Positions 37,471-46,612 of a stretch of DNA of 64,000 nucleotides are shown in pieces. This DNA is from Neptuniibacter sp. 1_MG-2023 (GTDB lineage Bacteria > Pseudomonadota > Gammaproteobacteria > Pseudomonadales > Balneatricaceae). How positions within the stretch are numbered: the stretch's first letter is position 1; every line of letters begins with the position of its first letter. The stretch spans positions 1-64,000 of the forward strand of contig NZ_JAUOQR010000011.1 of NCBI RefSeq assembly GCF_030547185.1, written 5' to 3'. The notes below the pieces were generated by a model. It was not told the origin of the DNA and made no database searches. It saw only the letters and a program-made list of their open reading frames with translations. A program made the position numbers and the translations under genes.

Positions 37471-38922
37471 TCAGGTCTCTGATTTTTTGAGACAGCGTCC
37501 TCTTGGCTCATCCCCTTCATGCAATACAACATCAGAATGCAGGAATTCTGCGGCCTCAGCAGACCCTTTGACTTTGATGCCACTGCGCGCCAACATTTCC
37601 GTTTCAAACTCAGTTAGCACGCTTTCTCTTATCCCCACCTCTCGCCATTTAGATAAAGGTCTACAACCTTTTGCTATACCTCGAGCCAGCGCCAAAGCAT
37701 CCAATAAGGCTTGATTAGCACCTTGACCTTTAAATGGGCTCATCGGATGAGCGGCATCGCCAATCAGTGTTGCCTGCCCCGCTTCCGCCAGCCGCTCGGG
37801 GGTTAGCAGTGCTCGGTCATACACGGGATAGCCCGAAACCAGTGATGGTTGGGTTGCAGCTAAAATCTGAGGTATAGGTTTATGCCACTGTGTTCTGCGA
37901 CATGCTTCATCTTTAAGCGCTTGTGCACCTTGTTCACTCAACGCTTTAGCCTCCGCTTCAGACATTGGGAAGCTAAGCTGCCACATCACTGACTCTGAAT
38001 CATAGGGCATCATGTAGATCCGCTCATTACCATTAGCCGTTTGAAATACTGTAGCCCCATCAAGTAGCCCAGACTCAAGACCATTTAGATCAGCTAAAGG
38101 GCAAATACCTAAAATGACAATACAGCCAAGGTAACGTAAAGGCGTAACCTCTTCATCCATGATTAACTGACGTACGGCACTGCGAATACCATCCGCACCA
38201 ACGACAAGGTCAGCTTGAACCTGTTTCATCGATCCACCGACGTTAAAACTCAGGTTAACCTTTTCATCCTCAAACGTTTGAACATCGACTAGCTGATGCC
38301 CCCACTGCACCACATCGTGGCTACCGAGCTGATCCAGCAACGCTAAACGTAATGATTGTCGTGCAATATGAATATTGGTCCGTTTTGGCGATTTATGTGT
38401 AGTAAATTCCATCCACTTTCTTATCCCCCATTCACCTACCACTTTTCCTGTGGTCGTATGAACTAAGTGTCGTGTGGAAACTACACCCTCGTTTAAAGAA
38501 AACAGCCCTAGCCCTTCAATCGCTTTACTCGCTTGTTGCAAGGTAAGCCCATATCCCTGAGATCGAGCATCAAAGCAGTTATCACGTTCATAAAGGGTAA
38601 ATGGAATCCCACGCTGTAGGCAGGCCACTGCTAGCGCAACACCGCCGATACCGCCACCAATGATGGCAAGGTGCGGATAGTTTTCACTATCGACCGAGGG
38701 GGGATGAGCAGAAGGCAGTAACCCTGAACCACCACAGTTTACGCAGTCTTCAAGATGGCCTTTAGGACGAACAGGCGCCATCGACGGTTCAGCATTCGTT
38801 TTTTCAAACGCATCCAACGCCCTTTGGTAACTTAGCCGTACTTTTTTACGTAGCCGTCGGCGTCGCTTACCGCGTCCCTGACATTCCAGACAAACCGTCC
38901 AGCTACTCTCTTCGTTTTCCAC
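37471..38922 (-). CDS. FAD-dependent monooxygenase with N-terminal DnaJ-type zinc motif, 483 aa
   Basis: The catalytic part is a group-A flavin monooxygenase: the FAD dinucleotide motif AIIGGGIGGVALAVACLQRG near residue 88, VVGADGIRSAVRQL as the DG motif, and GDAAHPMSPFKGQGANQAL binding the ribityl chain. Before it, residues 13-68 carry two CxxCxGxG motifs, CLECQGRGK and CVNCGGSG, as in the DnaJ zinc centre, with a basic linker KRRRRLRKK. The start is GTG without a clear ribosome binding site. The substrate, probably aromatic, is unknown. Confidence 0.83.
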   Translation of the reverse strand: MENEESSWTVCLECQGRGKRRRRLRKKVRLSYQRALDAFEKTNAEPSMAPVRPKGHLEDCVNCGGSGLLPSAHPPSVDSENYPHLAIIGGGIGGVALAVACLQRGIPFTLYERDNCFDARSQGYGLTLQQASKAIEGLGLFSLNEGVVSTRHLVHTTTGKVVGEWGIRKWMEFTTHKSPKRTNIHIARQSLRLALLDQLGSHDVVQWGHQLVDVQTFEDEKVNLSFNVGGSMKQVQADLVVGADGIRSAVRQLIMDEEVTPLRYLGCIVILGICPLADLNGLESGLLDGATVFQTANGNERIYMMPYDSESVMWQLSFPMSEAEAKALSEQGAQALKDEACRRTQWHKPIPQILAATQPSLVSGYPVYDRALLTPERLAEAGQATLIGDAAHPMSPFKGQGANQALLDALALARGIAKGCRPLSKWREVGIRESVLTEFETEMLARSGIKVKGSAEAAEFLHSDVVLHEGDEPRGRCLKKSET

Positions 38923-38990
38923 TGTGTAAACGTCTTATATAGTGAATGTGATGTTAACTGCTCGGTTATCAGAGATAAGAGAATGAGGGA

Positions 38991-39254
38991 CTATCCCTTT
39001 TTAACTTCAGCCTTTTTATCTTCTGCTTTTTTAACACGTATTCTATTGTGCCCTACCGTTTTGTTGTTCAAGTTACTCATAGCGGCTTTTGCTTCGCCCG
39101 GCTTTGGCATCTCAACAAAAGCAAAACCTTTGGATGTACCGCCATCGCTATCAATAACTAAGTTACAGGATTGGACCGCACCGAACTCTTGAAACAAGCT
39201 CTTTAGTTCATCTTCAGTGGTTAAACGATCTAAGTTACGTACTAATAATTTCAT
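38991..39254 (-). CDS. RNA-binding protein with one RRM domain, 87 aa
   Basis: A single RNA recognition motif: RNP2 is KLLVRNL and RNP1 is SKGFAFVEM, with the usual beta-alpha-beta repeats between. The lysine-rich tail (KKAEDKKAEVKKG) is typical of the short bacterial RRM proteins, which are often cold-induced and bind single-stranded RNA. I start at the ATG at 39254 instead of a TTG at 39269. It is transcribed on the same strand as the HD-domain gene 115 bases upstream. Confidence 0.9.
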   Translation of the reverse strand: MKLLVRNLDRLTTEDELKSLFQEFGAVQSCNLVIDSDGGTSKGFAFVEMPKPGEAKAAMSNLNNKTVGHNRIRVKKAEDKKAEVKKG

Positions 39255-39368
39255 ATCTATTCCGATCAAGGGTTATTCGTTAAAGGTAGACGCCGTTTAT
39301 TTATATGGACACTGAGCGGTGTTAATTAACCCCCGCTAACAAACACAGAAGTGACCTCCTACGCTAAC

Positions 39369-39911
39369 TTATTCATATTGTTGGTATTCTTTTATCTTCA
39401 AACTTAACCTGTCAGCTAAATAGCGATTAGCCTCCCCTAAAGCCTCTAAAATAACCATGGCTTCATTTTTGTACTTGGCTATTTTCTCTTTACTCCAATG
39501 CTGGGGCGGTGCTTGCAGATTAGTAATTCGATCCGACAGTTTAACCATCCAAATCTCTTTAGGCTCTTTTCTGATCCGGTTCAAACTATCACTCATTTGC
39601 GCCTCTTTAGTGGGAAGCGTTTTATCTTTAGAGAGCGCCATAACGCCCTTAGCGACATCAAGGCCAAAGGCTGCTTCAATATCAGCAAATGAGGTCTCTG
39701 TGTCTTCAATAGTGTCATGCAATAAAGCACAAACGACTAATAGATCTGGCTGCTCAATAGGCTCATGAGCCACGGCAGCCATCGCTTCCATGGCAACAAG
39801 ACCAATGTGATTAATATAAGCTATCTCTTTGCCGGGAATCTGTTGCCCATTATGCGCTACAGAAGCGTAGTTCCATGCTTTAATGTACCTATCTTGATTC
39901 CACAAACTCAT
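39369..39911 (-). CDS. HD-domain phosphohydrolase, small alarmone hydrolase-like, 180 aa
   Basis: The sequence matches the hydrolase half of RelA/SpoT proteins and the single-domain Mesh1 type, which cleave ppGpp. The motifs are present: YINHIGLVAMEA (first histidine), CALLHDTIEDTETSF (HD pair and the ED dyad) and MVKLSDRITNLQ. There is no synthetase, TGS or ACT domain, so it would only remove alarmone. AAAGGACGG precedes the ATG. Pairing with an RNA-binding RRM gene suggests a stress context, which is inference. Confidence 0.83.
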   Translation of the reverse strand: MSLWNQDRYIKAWNYASVAHNGQQIPGKEIAYINHIGLVAMEAMAAVAHEPIEQPDLLVVCALLHDTIEDTETSFADIEAAFGLDVAKGVMALSKDKTLPTKEAQMSDSLNRIRKEPKEIWMVKLSDRITNLQAPPQHWSKEKIAKYKNEAMVILEALGEANRYLADRLSLKIKEYQQYE

Positions 39912-40165
39912 TAAACCGTCCTTTATACTAAACTCGTATTCTTATACAACGTCGTGGAAGAACTAAGCGGGTTTTCTCAACGCGTTGACTGCTTCTTTAT
40001 AACAGTAAGCCGAGTATACACCTTATTGAATAAGCCTCGGGCATTGCTTTTGCTTAGATAACCGACCATAAAGCCGGTAATTGTACTTTTTCCTTCATAA
40101 TCGGTTAGGATTAACGCCTACTATCTTAAAACAACTGTACATTTCCCAGTTATAGAAGACGATTA

Positions 40166-41875
40166 ATGACAAGCTCTCGCATTAGCTCATTTATTTTTAC
40201 GTTGCTGTTTCTATGCTTTTGGTTGCTCCCCAATACGACTTTTGCTTCTATTCCTGTACAACTTATTCAAGGCGATTCAGTAAAACTTGAACAGTTTAAA
40301 ATAGGCTACTTTGTCGATACGACAGAGAAAATGCCTTTTGAAAAAGTAAAACAGCAAACTTTTCAAACAACAGAAAACCGCGTTTCATTAGGTACAAACA
40401 AAAGGACGGCTTGGCTTAAAATCAACCTTGAAAATGCCAACAGCACGGCAACAAATATTTATCTTCATCATCCCTACGCTTATCACAACAAGGCGGTTGA
40501 ACTTTATGAAGTAGTTGATGGAAAGTTGATCCGTGAACGCCAGCTTCGTTTAGATGATAAAGAAACACTTCACTGGATGTATCGAGGCAGCGCTGTATTT
40601 GAGATCGCATTACAACCACAGCAACACAAAACTATCTATATCAAAAACCTTGTCTATTCACACCAATGGCTCGCATTGAACCTATATGACAAGAATCAAT
40701 CAAAAAGGGCCTTACTAAGCCAGTTTACAGACATTGCTCTACTCGTAGGCATGTTGCTGGCGCTTATTATTTATAACTTTTTATTGTTCTTTTCATCCCG
40801 TTTAAAAGAGCATCTTTTTTATGCCTGTTATCTCGTGTGTGGCGGCTATTGGATCGCACTCTCCTATGGACTCTTCGCAGACCTGTTTGAAGCCTACGGT
40901 TCAAGTACTTTTCAAGGACATTTAGCCTTAGGGGGCATACCTATATTCTTACTTCTATTCATGATGACAATTTTTGAAACCAAGAAAAACTACCCTATTG
41001 AACACTGGGCGTTATTGGCGACCCTTAGTTTATTAATAGGTGATTTTTTCTATGGCTTAATTGATATTGTAGGCTCCCTCAAGAACGCTACTACTCTAGC
41101 CTCTATCATGATGGCGATCACACTGTCAGTCACTATTTCAATGCTTATTCGAAAACACCCCCTTGCCCTTTTCTTTTTATTAGGTCACGGGCTGTTTGTC
41201 ATATTTAGCACTTTAGCCGTCTTGTTTTATAAAGGTTCCCTAGAGTTCAATTACATTAATAGCCACGGTGTTGGCATTGGTATAATGCTCGAAGCACTGG
41301 TACTCTCGCTGATTATTGCCTACCGTATTCGCACCATTGAAAGCTTAAAAGCCAACCAAATCGACCTCCAAATATTGGCCTCCACTGATCCATTAACTAA
41401 GCTATTTAATCGTCGTCATTTTAATATCGCTGCCAATCATCTGTTAGAAAAAATAAAACTCTCACGACAACCTGCCTCCATTGCGATTATCGACATAGAT
41501 CACTTTAAAAAAATCAATGACACTTATGGGCACGCCCTAGGTGATAAAGCGATTAAATCTGTTGCCAATATGATCAAGGGACAATGCCGCAATGAAGATA
41601 TATTAGCTCGTTATGGCGGCGAAGAGTTTGTAATTCTTATGCCCGGAACTTCATTAAAAGAGAGCTATAATGTCGTTGAACGTATTCGAAAAGCACTAGA
41701 AAACTCATCCATTACAATCGATAAAAACCAATTAATTAACTTTACAATTAGTGTGGGTGTTGCAGAAATAAACCTTGATAAACCTAATTTACAAAACACA
41801 ATTGATCAAGCAGATAAAGCGCTGTATAGAGCTAAAGATAATGGCCGAAATCAGTCCCAACTATTTGCAGAATGA
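40166..41875 (+). CDS. Diguanylate cyclase with 7TMR-DISM sensor, 569 aa
   Basis: A membrane sensor that makes cyclic di-GMP. Residues 1-27 are a signal peptide, 30-180 are a periplasmic DISMED2-like beta domain, and about 190-390 are seven membrane helices. The GGDEF domain follows, with IIDIDHFKKINDTYGH and the active motif YGGEEF. The inhibitory site RNED lies five residues before it, so product feedback is likely. Length and order match the family. The regulatory ligand is unknown. It is transcribed alone. Confidence 0.93.
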   Translation: MTSSRISSFIFTLLFLCFWLLPNTTFASIPVQLIQGDSVKLEQFKIGYFVDTTEKMPFEKVKQQTFQTTENRVSLGTNKRTAWLKINLENANSTATNIYLHHPYAYHNKAVELYEVVDGKLIRERQLRLDDKETLHWMYRGSAVFEIALQPQQHKTIYIKNLVYSHQWLALNLYDKNQSKRALLSQFTDIALLVGMLLALIIYNFLLFFSSRLKEHLFYACYLVCGGYWIALSYGLFADLFEAYGSSTFQGHLALGGIPIFLLLFMMTIFETKKNYPIEHWALLATLSLLIGDFFYGLIDIVGSLKNATTLASIMMAITLSVTISMLIRKHPLALFFLLGHGLFVIFSTLAVLFYKGSLEFNYINSHGVGIGIMLEALVLSLIIAYRIRTIESLKANQIDLQILASTDPLTKLFNRRHFNIAANHLLEKIKLSRQPASIAIIDIDHFKKINDTYGHALGDKAIKSVANMIKGQCRNEDILARYGGEEFVILMPGTSLKESYNVVERIRKALENSSITIDKNQLINFTISVGVAEINLDKPNLQNTIDQADKALYRAKDNGRNQSQLFAE

Positions 41876-41939
41876 TAGCGCAGCTCGAACCTAGCTTTAT
41901 CCACTTTTTGTACCACACTGAGCTAATATTTCATGAAGC

Positions 41940-42284
41940 TTAAAGCATATTTCTATTGAAGTAATTGGCCTTTTCTAGCTCGACAACATTAGCTCCAACA
42001 TTAGGTACCGCAGGAAACAAAGCGGCTAAGCCTTCAACTATTTTGCGAGATAAATTAGATTTTTGCTCATCGCTTCTGCCTTCCATTATATGGGAAAAAA
42101 CATGGATAAAATCTTCGATTTTATTCCCTGTAGAGTATTTTTTATACGCATTAACCCTTACTTTTATATCATTTTCATTAAACAACTCTGTCGACTGTGC
42201 AGCCGAGTGTACTTGCTCAATAATCTCTTCTTCAGAGTGCAATATAAAAATACTTTCAGAACAATCTACTAAAAAATGCGGCAT
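41940..42284 (-). CDS. 5-carboxymethyl-2-hydroxymuconate isomerase-family protein, 114 aa
   Basis: The protein belongs to the CHMI/HpaF tautomerase family. It starts MPHFLVDCSESI, keeping the proline at position 2 that acts as general base, and contains VRVNAYKKYSTGN and FIHVFSHIMEGRS. The classical enzyme works in homoprotocatechuate breakdown, but no hpa genes are nearby, so the substrate here is uncertain. AAGGAAAG precedes the ATG. It converges on the diguanylate cyclase gene. Confidence 0.8.
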   Translation of the reverse strand: MPHFLVDCSESIFILHSEEEIIEQVHSAAQSTELFNENDIKVRVNAYKKYSTGNKIEDFIHVFSHIMEGRSDEQKSNLSRKIVEGLAALFPAVPNVGANVVELEKANYFNRNML

Positions 42285-42363
42285 TAGCTTTCCTTCTCTC
42301 TATTTACGCTTCAAACACTAACCCAGCGCTTTAATGCCTTAGGCGTAGAATTGATGAACTGAT

Positions 42364-42948
42364 TTAATCTAATTTAAGGACTTCAGATACCCGTTGTTGC
42401 AGACTAGGAAGTAGCTCGGTTTCAAACCAAGGATTTCGCCTAAGCCAAATATTATTTCGTGGGCTTGGGTGAGGAAGAGGAACAACCTCAGGCCAATAGG
42501 TTTTCCACGCTCGCTCCCGCTCCGTAAGTGATAATGATTTCCCGCTAAAATGATAAGCTTGCGCGTATTGCCCCACAACCAACGTAAGTTCAAGCTGAGT
42601 CAGGTGAGCCAAAAGCAAGTCACGCCAAGCGGGCGCACATTCGGGGCGCGGCGGAAGATCTCCGGATTTTCCCGTACCCGGAAAGCAGAAACCCATAGGT
42701 AAAATAGCTACGCATTTAGGATCATAAAACAGCTCCCGCGATATACCCATCCAATCACGTAGCCGATCACCACTTGCATCGTCAAAAGGTATACCTGCTT
42801 CATGGGCTTTTCTGCCCGGCGCTTGCCCCACTATCAATATTTTCGCCTGAGGATCTATCTGTAAAATAGGCTTCGGCTCATAAGGCAGATTCTCTGCGCA
42901 GCGTGTGCAGGCACGAACCTCATCTAACAACGATGTAAATAAAGTCAT
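42364..42948 (-). CDS. Uracil-DNA glycosylase-family protein, 194 aa
   Basis: The fold is the uracil-DNA-glycosylase superfamily: motif 1 is IVGQAPGRKAHEAGIPF, with GDRLRDWM following, and motif 3 is PLPHPSPRNNIW with the conserved histidine. A CTRCAENLPYEPKPIL opening resembles iron-sulphur families 4 and 5, though only a CxxC pair is obvious and no complete four-cysteine set is seen. It may excise uracil or a related lesion, or lack that activity, as in several YqcI-like relatives. AGGAGGGG precedes the ATG. Confidence 0.82.
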   Translation of the reverse strand: MTLFTSLLDEVRACTRCAENLPYEPKPILQIDPQAKILIVGQAPGRKAHEAGIPFDDASGDRLRDWMGISRELFYDPKCVAILPMGFCFPGTGKSGDLPPRPECAPAWRDLLLAHLTQLELTLVVGQYAQAYHFSGKSLSLTERERAWKTYWPEVVPLPHPSPRNNIWLRRNPWFETELLPSLQQRVSEVLKLD

Positions 42949-43064
42949 ACAGCCCCTCCTAAATATAATGCCTTGCTACACTCAGTCTAACACTCAATCC
43001 AGCTGGGGCAGCGCGTAAGCGAACCTTTAAAAAAAACCGGTGGGATATTATCTATTGAGAAAAC

Positions 43065-43096
43065 AAAAAAGCCCGACATAATAGCCGGGCTTTTAG
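43065..43096. terminator. Terminator downstream of tctA
   Basis: AAAAAAGCCCG pairs with CGGGCTTTT around a nine-base loop; T runs follow on both strands. It ends the tct operon on the minus strand, 117 bases after the tctA stop. Confidence 0.87.
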
Positions 43097-43212
43097 CTTT
43101 TTAAGTAGCGATTTCTAGTAGCGCATACTTAAACATGTCCATTACGTCAGCCAGTCCTCTCTAAACAGCAGCCACCGCTAAACTAGGCGTTAGAATACCT
43201 TCAGAAAAGCGC

Positions 43213-44754
43213 TCATCCCTCCCCTTCATTGATAGCAGCTTCTGGACCACGAGCATTTTTACGGTTGCGGAACAGATCAAACACAGGTGGAACAATCAGT
43301 ACAATCAACGCCACAGAGATGATCGCCAGTGTAAGCGGCCGCTCCCATAGGAATGCCAAACTACCATCAGAGATCATTAATGCTCGGCTTAGATTCGTTT
43401 CCATCAACCCACCTAGAATATAACCTAATAGCATAGGTGCCATCGGAAACTCTAGTAATTTAAGGAAGAGCGCAATAAGCGTAATAACCACCATCATATG
43501 AATATCGAAGGTATTAAAGCTGACCAGATAAACCCCTGTAATGGAGAAGAACAAGATCATGGGTATCAAAATTGGCCGAGGGATAATCAATAATTTAGAA
43601 ATATACGGAATCAGCGGCAGGTTAAGAACCAACAAGACCAAATTACCGAAATACATTGAGATAATGACTGACCAGAAAACATCAGGGTTATCCAAAAACA
43701 ACCGTGGTCCCGGCTGAATACCATAAGCGATCAACGCCCCCAGCATAATTGCGGTAGTGCCTGAACCAGGAATCCCTAACGTCAGCAACGGTACAAAAGA
43801 GCCCGTGGAAGCCGCATTATTAGCCGATTCTGGCGCTGCTACGCCCCGTAAAGAGCCCTTACCAAACTTCAATTTTTCTTTTACCGAAGCTAAGTTACGC
43901 TCTAGGCCATAAGCTAAAAATGACGCTATGGTAGCACCCGCACCCGGTAAAACCCCGACCAGAAAACCAAATACGGATGAACGAGCAATTGTGGGAGCAA
44001 CCTCTTTTATCTCCTCTTTACTGAGCTTCATACTGCCCAGTTTACTCATATCGACCTGCTGTTCCTCCTTCCGATGTTCGCCTTTTAAGACCGTCATGAT
44101 CACTTCCGTCAACGCAAATGTCGCCATCGCTAACAATAAGAAGCTAATACCATCAATTAGATCAAGACTACCAAAAGTAAAACGGGTCGCGCCGGACATT
44201 GTATCTGTACCTACCGTCGCAATCATCAAGCCAAACACTGTCATTATCAGTGCTTTAATCACCTGCCCTTTACCTGAAAAAGCGGCGACAGCAGTAAGCC
44301 CCAAAATCATCAAGGCAAAATAGTCGGTCGATTGAAAACTAAGGGAAACTTTTGCTAACGCCGGTGCCGCAAAGAGTAGCGCAAGTGCCCCTATAGTCCC
44401 CCCTGAAAAAGAGGAATACGCCGCCAACGCCAACGCTTTACCTGCCTGATTTTTCTGTGCTAAAGGGTAACCATCAAATGCAGTCACTACCGTACTGGCA
44501 CAACCCGGCGCGTTAATAAGTATAGAGGAGGTAGAACCACCGAATACCGCACCATAGTAGACCCCCGCCATCAGGATAATGCCCGATGAAGGATCCAAAC
44601 CATAGGTAATCGGGATCATTAAAGCCACGGCAGAGATAGGACCTAAGCCTGGCAGCATACCGATAAAGGTGCCCGCAAAACAGCCGACAACCACCATCAT
44701 TAAATTAAAAGGCATAACCGCTGTGGATAGCCCGGTAAAAATTCCGTCTAACAT
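43213..44754 (-). CDS. tctA: Tripartite tricarboxylate transporter, large permease TctA, 513 aa
   Basis: The large membrane subunit of the TctCBA secondary transporter. It has about 12 helices and the family signatures GMLPGLGPISAVALMIP, GAVFGGSTSSILINAPG and the repeat GVLPGAGATIASFLAYG with APESANNAASTGSF. It imports citrate or another di- or tricarboxylate, driven by ion gradients. I start at the ATG at 44754, where GGAGG precedes by eight bases, giving a 2-codon gap to tctB. The C-terminus is charged (GPEAAINEGEG). Confidence 0.94.
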   Translation of the reverse strand: MLDGIFTGLSTAVMPFNLMMVVVGCFAGTFIGMLPGLGPISAVALMIPITYGLDPSSGIILMAGVYYGAVFGGSTSSILINAPGCASTVVTAFDGYPLAQKNQAGKALALAAYSSFSGGTIGALALLFAAPALAKVSLSFQSTDYFALMILGLTAVAAFSGKGQVIKALIMTVFGLMIATVGTDTMSGATRFTFGSLDLIDGISFLLLAMATFALTEVIMTVLKGEHRKEEQQVDMSKLGSMKLSKEEIKEVAPTIARSSVFGFLVGVLPGAGATIASFLAYGLERNLASVKEKLKFGKGSLRGVAAPESANNAASTGSFVPLLTLGIPGSGTTAIMLGALIAYGIQPGPRLFLDNPDVFWSVIISMYFGNLVLLVLNLPLIPYISKLLIIPRPILIPMILFFSITGVYLVSFNTFDIHMMVVITLIALFLKLLEFPMAPMLLGYILGGLMETNLSRALMISDGSLAFLWERPLTLAIISVALIVLIVPPVFDLFRNRKNARGPEAAINEGEG

Positions 44755-44758
44755 CGCC

Positions 44759-45232
44759 TTAGCCTCCAAAAATTTGCATATACAACTGACCAGGTGCCAG
44801 ATAGATATCCAGCAATTTGGCCAAGATAAACCAAATACTCACCGCAAATGGGACCGACACTAGCAACAACATTTTGATGCGCCGCTCACCCAACATCCAG
44901 AAGCCAGCTATCAAAAACAGCATGGTCGCCAACATAAAACCGGTCCACTCCAGTGCAAGACCAAAGCAAACAATCAACAGCAACAATTTGGCTACCAAAG
45001 CAAAGTCATAGCCATTAAGGCTCAAACGATTTTCGACGGATCGTTTTGCCGTAAGTAACAATCCCACTGATAATACAGCGCCTAAGATCGCTAATGCATA
45101 AGGTACAGTGCGTGCCGTGAAGGGTTCAAACTCATCCCCCGGCAACATATCTATACTGCCGGCATAATAGCCGTAAAGAACCGATAGGCAGAGAAATACC
45201 AAACCACCAATATGGTCTTTAGTTAACATCAT
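44759..45232 (-). CDS. tctB: Tripartite tricarboxylate transporter, small permease TctB, 157 aa
   Basis: The four-helix small membrane subunit of the Tct system. Helices are about residues 9-25, 45-62, 82-112 and 120-150, with the family opening HIGGLVFLCLSVLYGYYAG. It sits between tctC and tctA in the usual order. GGGAG precedes adjacent ATG codons. A hairpin and T run separate it from tctC, which would lower its expression relative to the binding protein. Confidence 0.92.
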   Translation of the reverse strand: MMLTKDHIGGLVFLCLSVLYGYYAGSIDMLPGDEFEPFTARTVPYALAILGAVLSVGLLLTAKRSVENRLSLNGYDFALVAKLLLLIVCFGLALEWTGFMLATMLFLIAGFWMLGERRIKMLLLVSVPFAVSIWFILAKLLDIYLAPGQLYMQIFGG

Positions 45233-45269
45233 AAAAGACTCCCAGACAGAGGCACTCTGTCGGATAAAA

Positions 45270-45345
45270 CAAAAAGCTCCGGGCTTTCAACAATGATAAT
45301 CTGCTACCCGTAGAGATTACCTGACCCGGAGAAGAGCTAAGAAAT
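45270..45345 (-). terminator. Attenuating hairpin between tctC and tctB
   Basis: On the minus strand CTCCGGG pairs with CCCGGAG, extended by AGCT, around a long loop, followed by TTTTTGTTTT. A partial terminator after the binding-protein gene fits the need for excess TctC over the membrane subunits. Confidence 0.65.
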
Positions 45346-45411
45346 ATTCCCTATAGCAGACACAAGCGCTGGTCTCACTTGGCCTGCTTATATGATCCAA
45401 GCTTTTAGGTT

Positions 45412-46395
45412 TTACTTAAGAAAACCTAATTCGCGCATCAGAGCACCCACCTCTTTTTCTTGCTGCTCTAAAAAAGTAACGAACTCATCATCAGGTTTAA
45501 AAAGCTCAACCCAACCATTACGGGCACGTACATTTTCCCAAGCATCAGTGTCATACATTTTTTTCAGAGTCGTCACAAACTCCGCTTTTTCTGTATCACT
45601 GATACCAGGCGCCGCAAAGAAACCACGCCAATTAACAAAGCTAGCGTCATAACCTAGCTCTTTAAGTGTCGGCACATCTGGAGCTGCTTCATTACGCTCT
45701 TCACCTGTCATTACCAAGATCCGAATTTCACCCGAATCGGCTAAGGTTAAGGCTTCACTAAAACCGGTAGATAGAATAGATATTTCACCAGAAAGCAGAC
45801 CGGCCATCGCCTTACCACCCGCATCATAAGCCACATAACGTACTTGGCGAGCATCACCACCAGACGCTTTAAAAGCCATAGCAGCAACTAAATGATCCAT
45901 GCTGCCACGGGCTGAGCCACCCCCAATTTTCACAGAACGAGGCTTCTCGTTAAATTCAGCCACTACATCGTTAAAACTGTTGTATTTAGAATCCTTCCTG
46001 ACAACAAAAGCACCAAAATCGCCTACAGTTGCAGCAATTGGTGTTAAGTCTCGGAATGATTGAGGAAACACCTTAGACAGTGAACGAATCACAATTGGAG
46101 TCGAGTTCACCATAAGTGTGTCATGCTTCTGATTAGCTGTTTCAATAAGATGGGCAATCGCTTTACCGCCACCGCCACCTGACATATTTTCATAAGAGAT
46201 GCTGTCGACTAAACCCGCTTTACTCAACGCCTCACCAACGCCTCGCGCGGTACCATCCCAACCACCCCCGGCACCACCGGGTACCAAAAAGTGGATCGAC
46301 TCCATAGCTGCTACATGAAAGGATGCGCCTGCAGTCAAACAGGTAGTTAACACCGCCGCTATTAAGGTTTTCTTATTCGCCGTTTTACCAAACAT
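45412..46395 (-). CDS. tctC: Tripartite tricarboxylate transporter, periplasmic binding protein TctC (Bug type), 327 aa
   Basis: An exported solute-binding protein of the Bug superfamily. A signal peptide (LIAAVLTTCLTAGASFHVAA) is followed by the family opening ESIHFLVPGGAGGGWDGTAR. Conserved loops are IGGGSARGSMDHL and YDAGGKAMAGLLSGEI. It captures a carboxylate and delivers it to TctAB. GAGGAA five bases before the ATG at 46395 supports this start over the longer frame at 46440. It is the first gene of the operon and is divergent from a CitA/CitB-type signalling pair. Confidence 0.94.
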   Translation of the reverse strand: MFGKTANKKTLIAAVLTTCLTAGASFHVAAMESIHFLVPGGAGGGWDGTARGVGEALSKAGLVDSISYENMSGGGGGKAIAHLIETANQKHDTLMVNSTPIVIRSLSKVFPQSFRDLTPIAATVGDFGAFVVRKDSKYNSFNDVVAEFNEKPRSVKIGGGSARGSMDHLVAAMAFKASGGDARQVRYVAYDAGGKAMAGLLSGEISILSTGFSEALTLADSGEIRILVMTGEERNEAAPDVPTLKELGYDASFVNWRGFFAAPGISDTEKAEFVTTLKKMYDTDAWENVRARNGWVELFKPDDEFVTFLEQQEKEVGALMRELGFLK

Positions 46396-46612
46396 TGTGA
46401 TTCCTCGCTCGTTAACGCTCATTTTTATAGTGCGATCCACAATAGTTTCCTGTTACTTTTTAATAAAGTTTATGGATTTAAAGGCTTTTTAAGACATAAA
46501 AAATATTTTGTTCATAATGTTCACGAGCCAAGCTAAAGCAGATTGATTACTATCTAAGCACGGGAAAAAAGAGAAAAGCTCCGACAACAATTATTAAGTA
46601 CGAGTGCGTACC

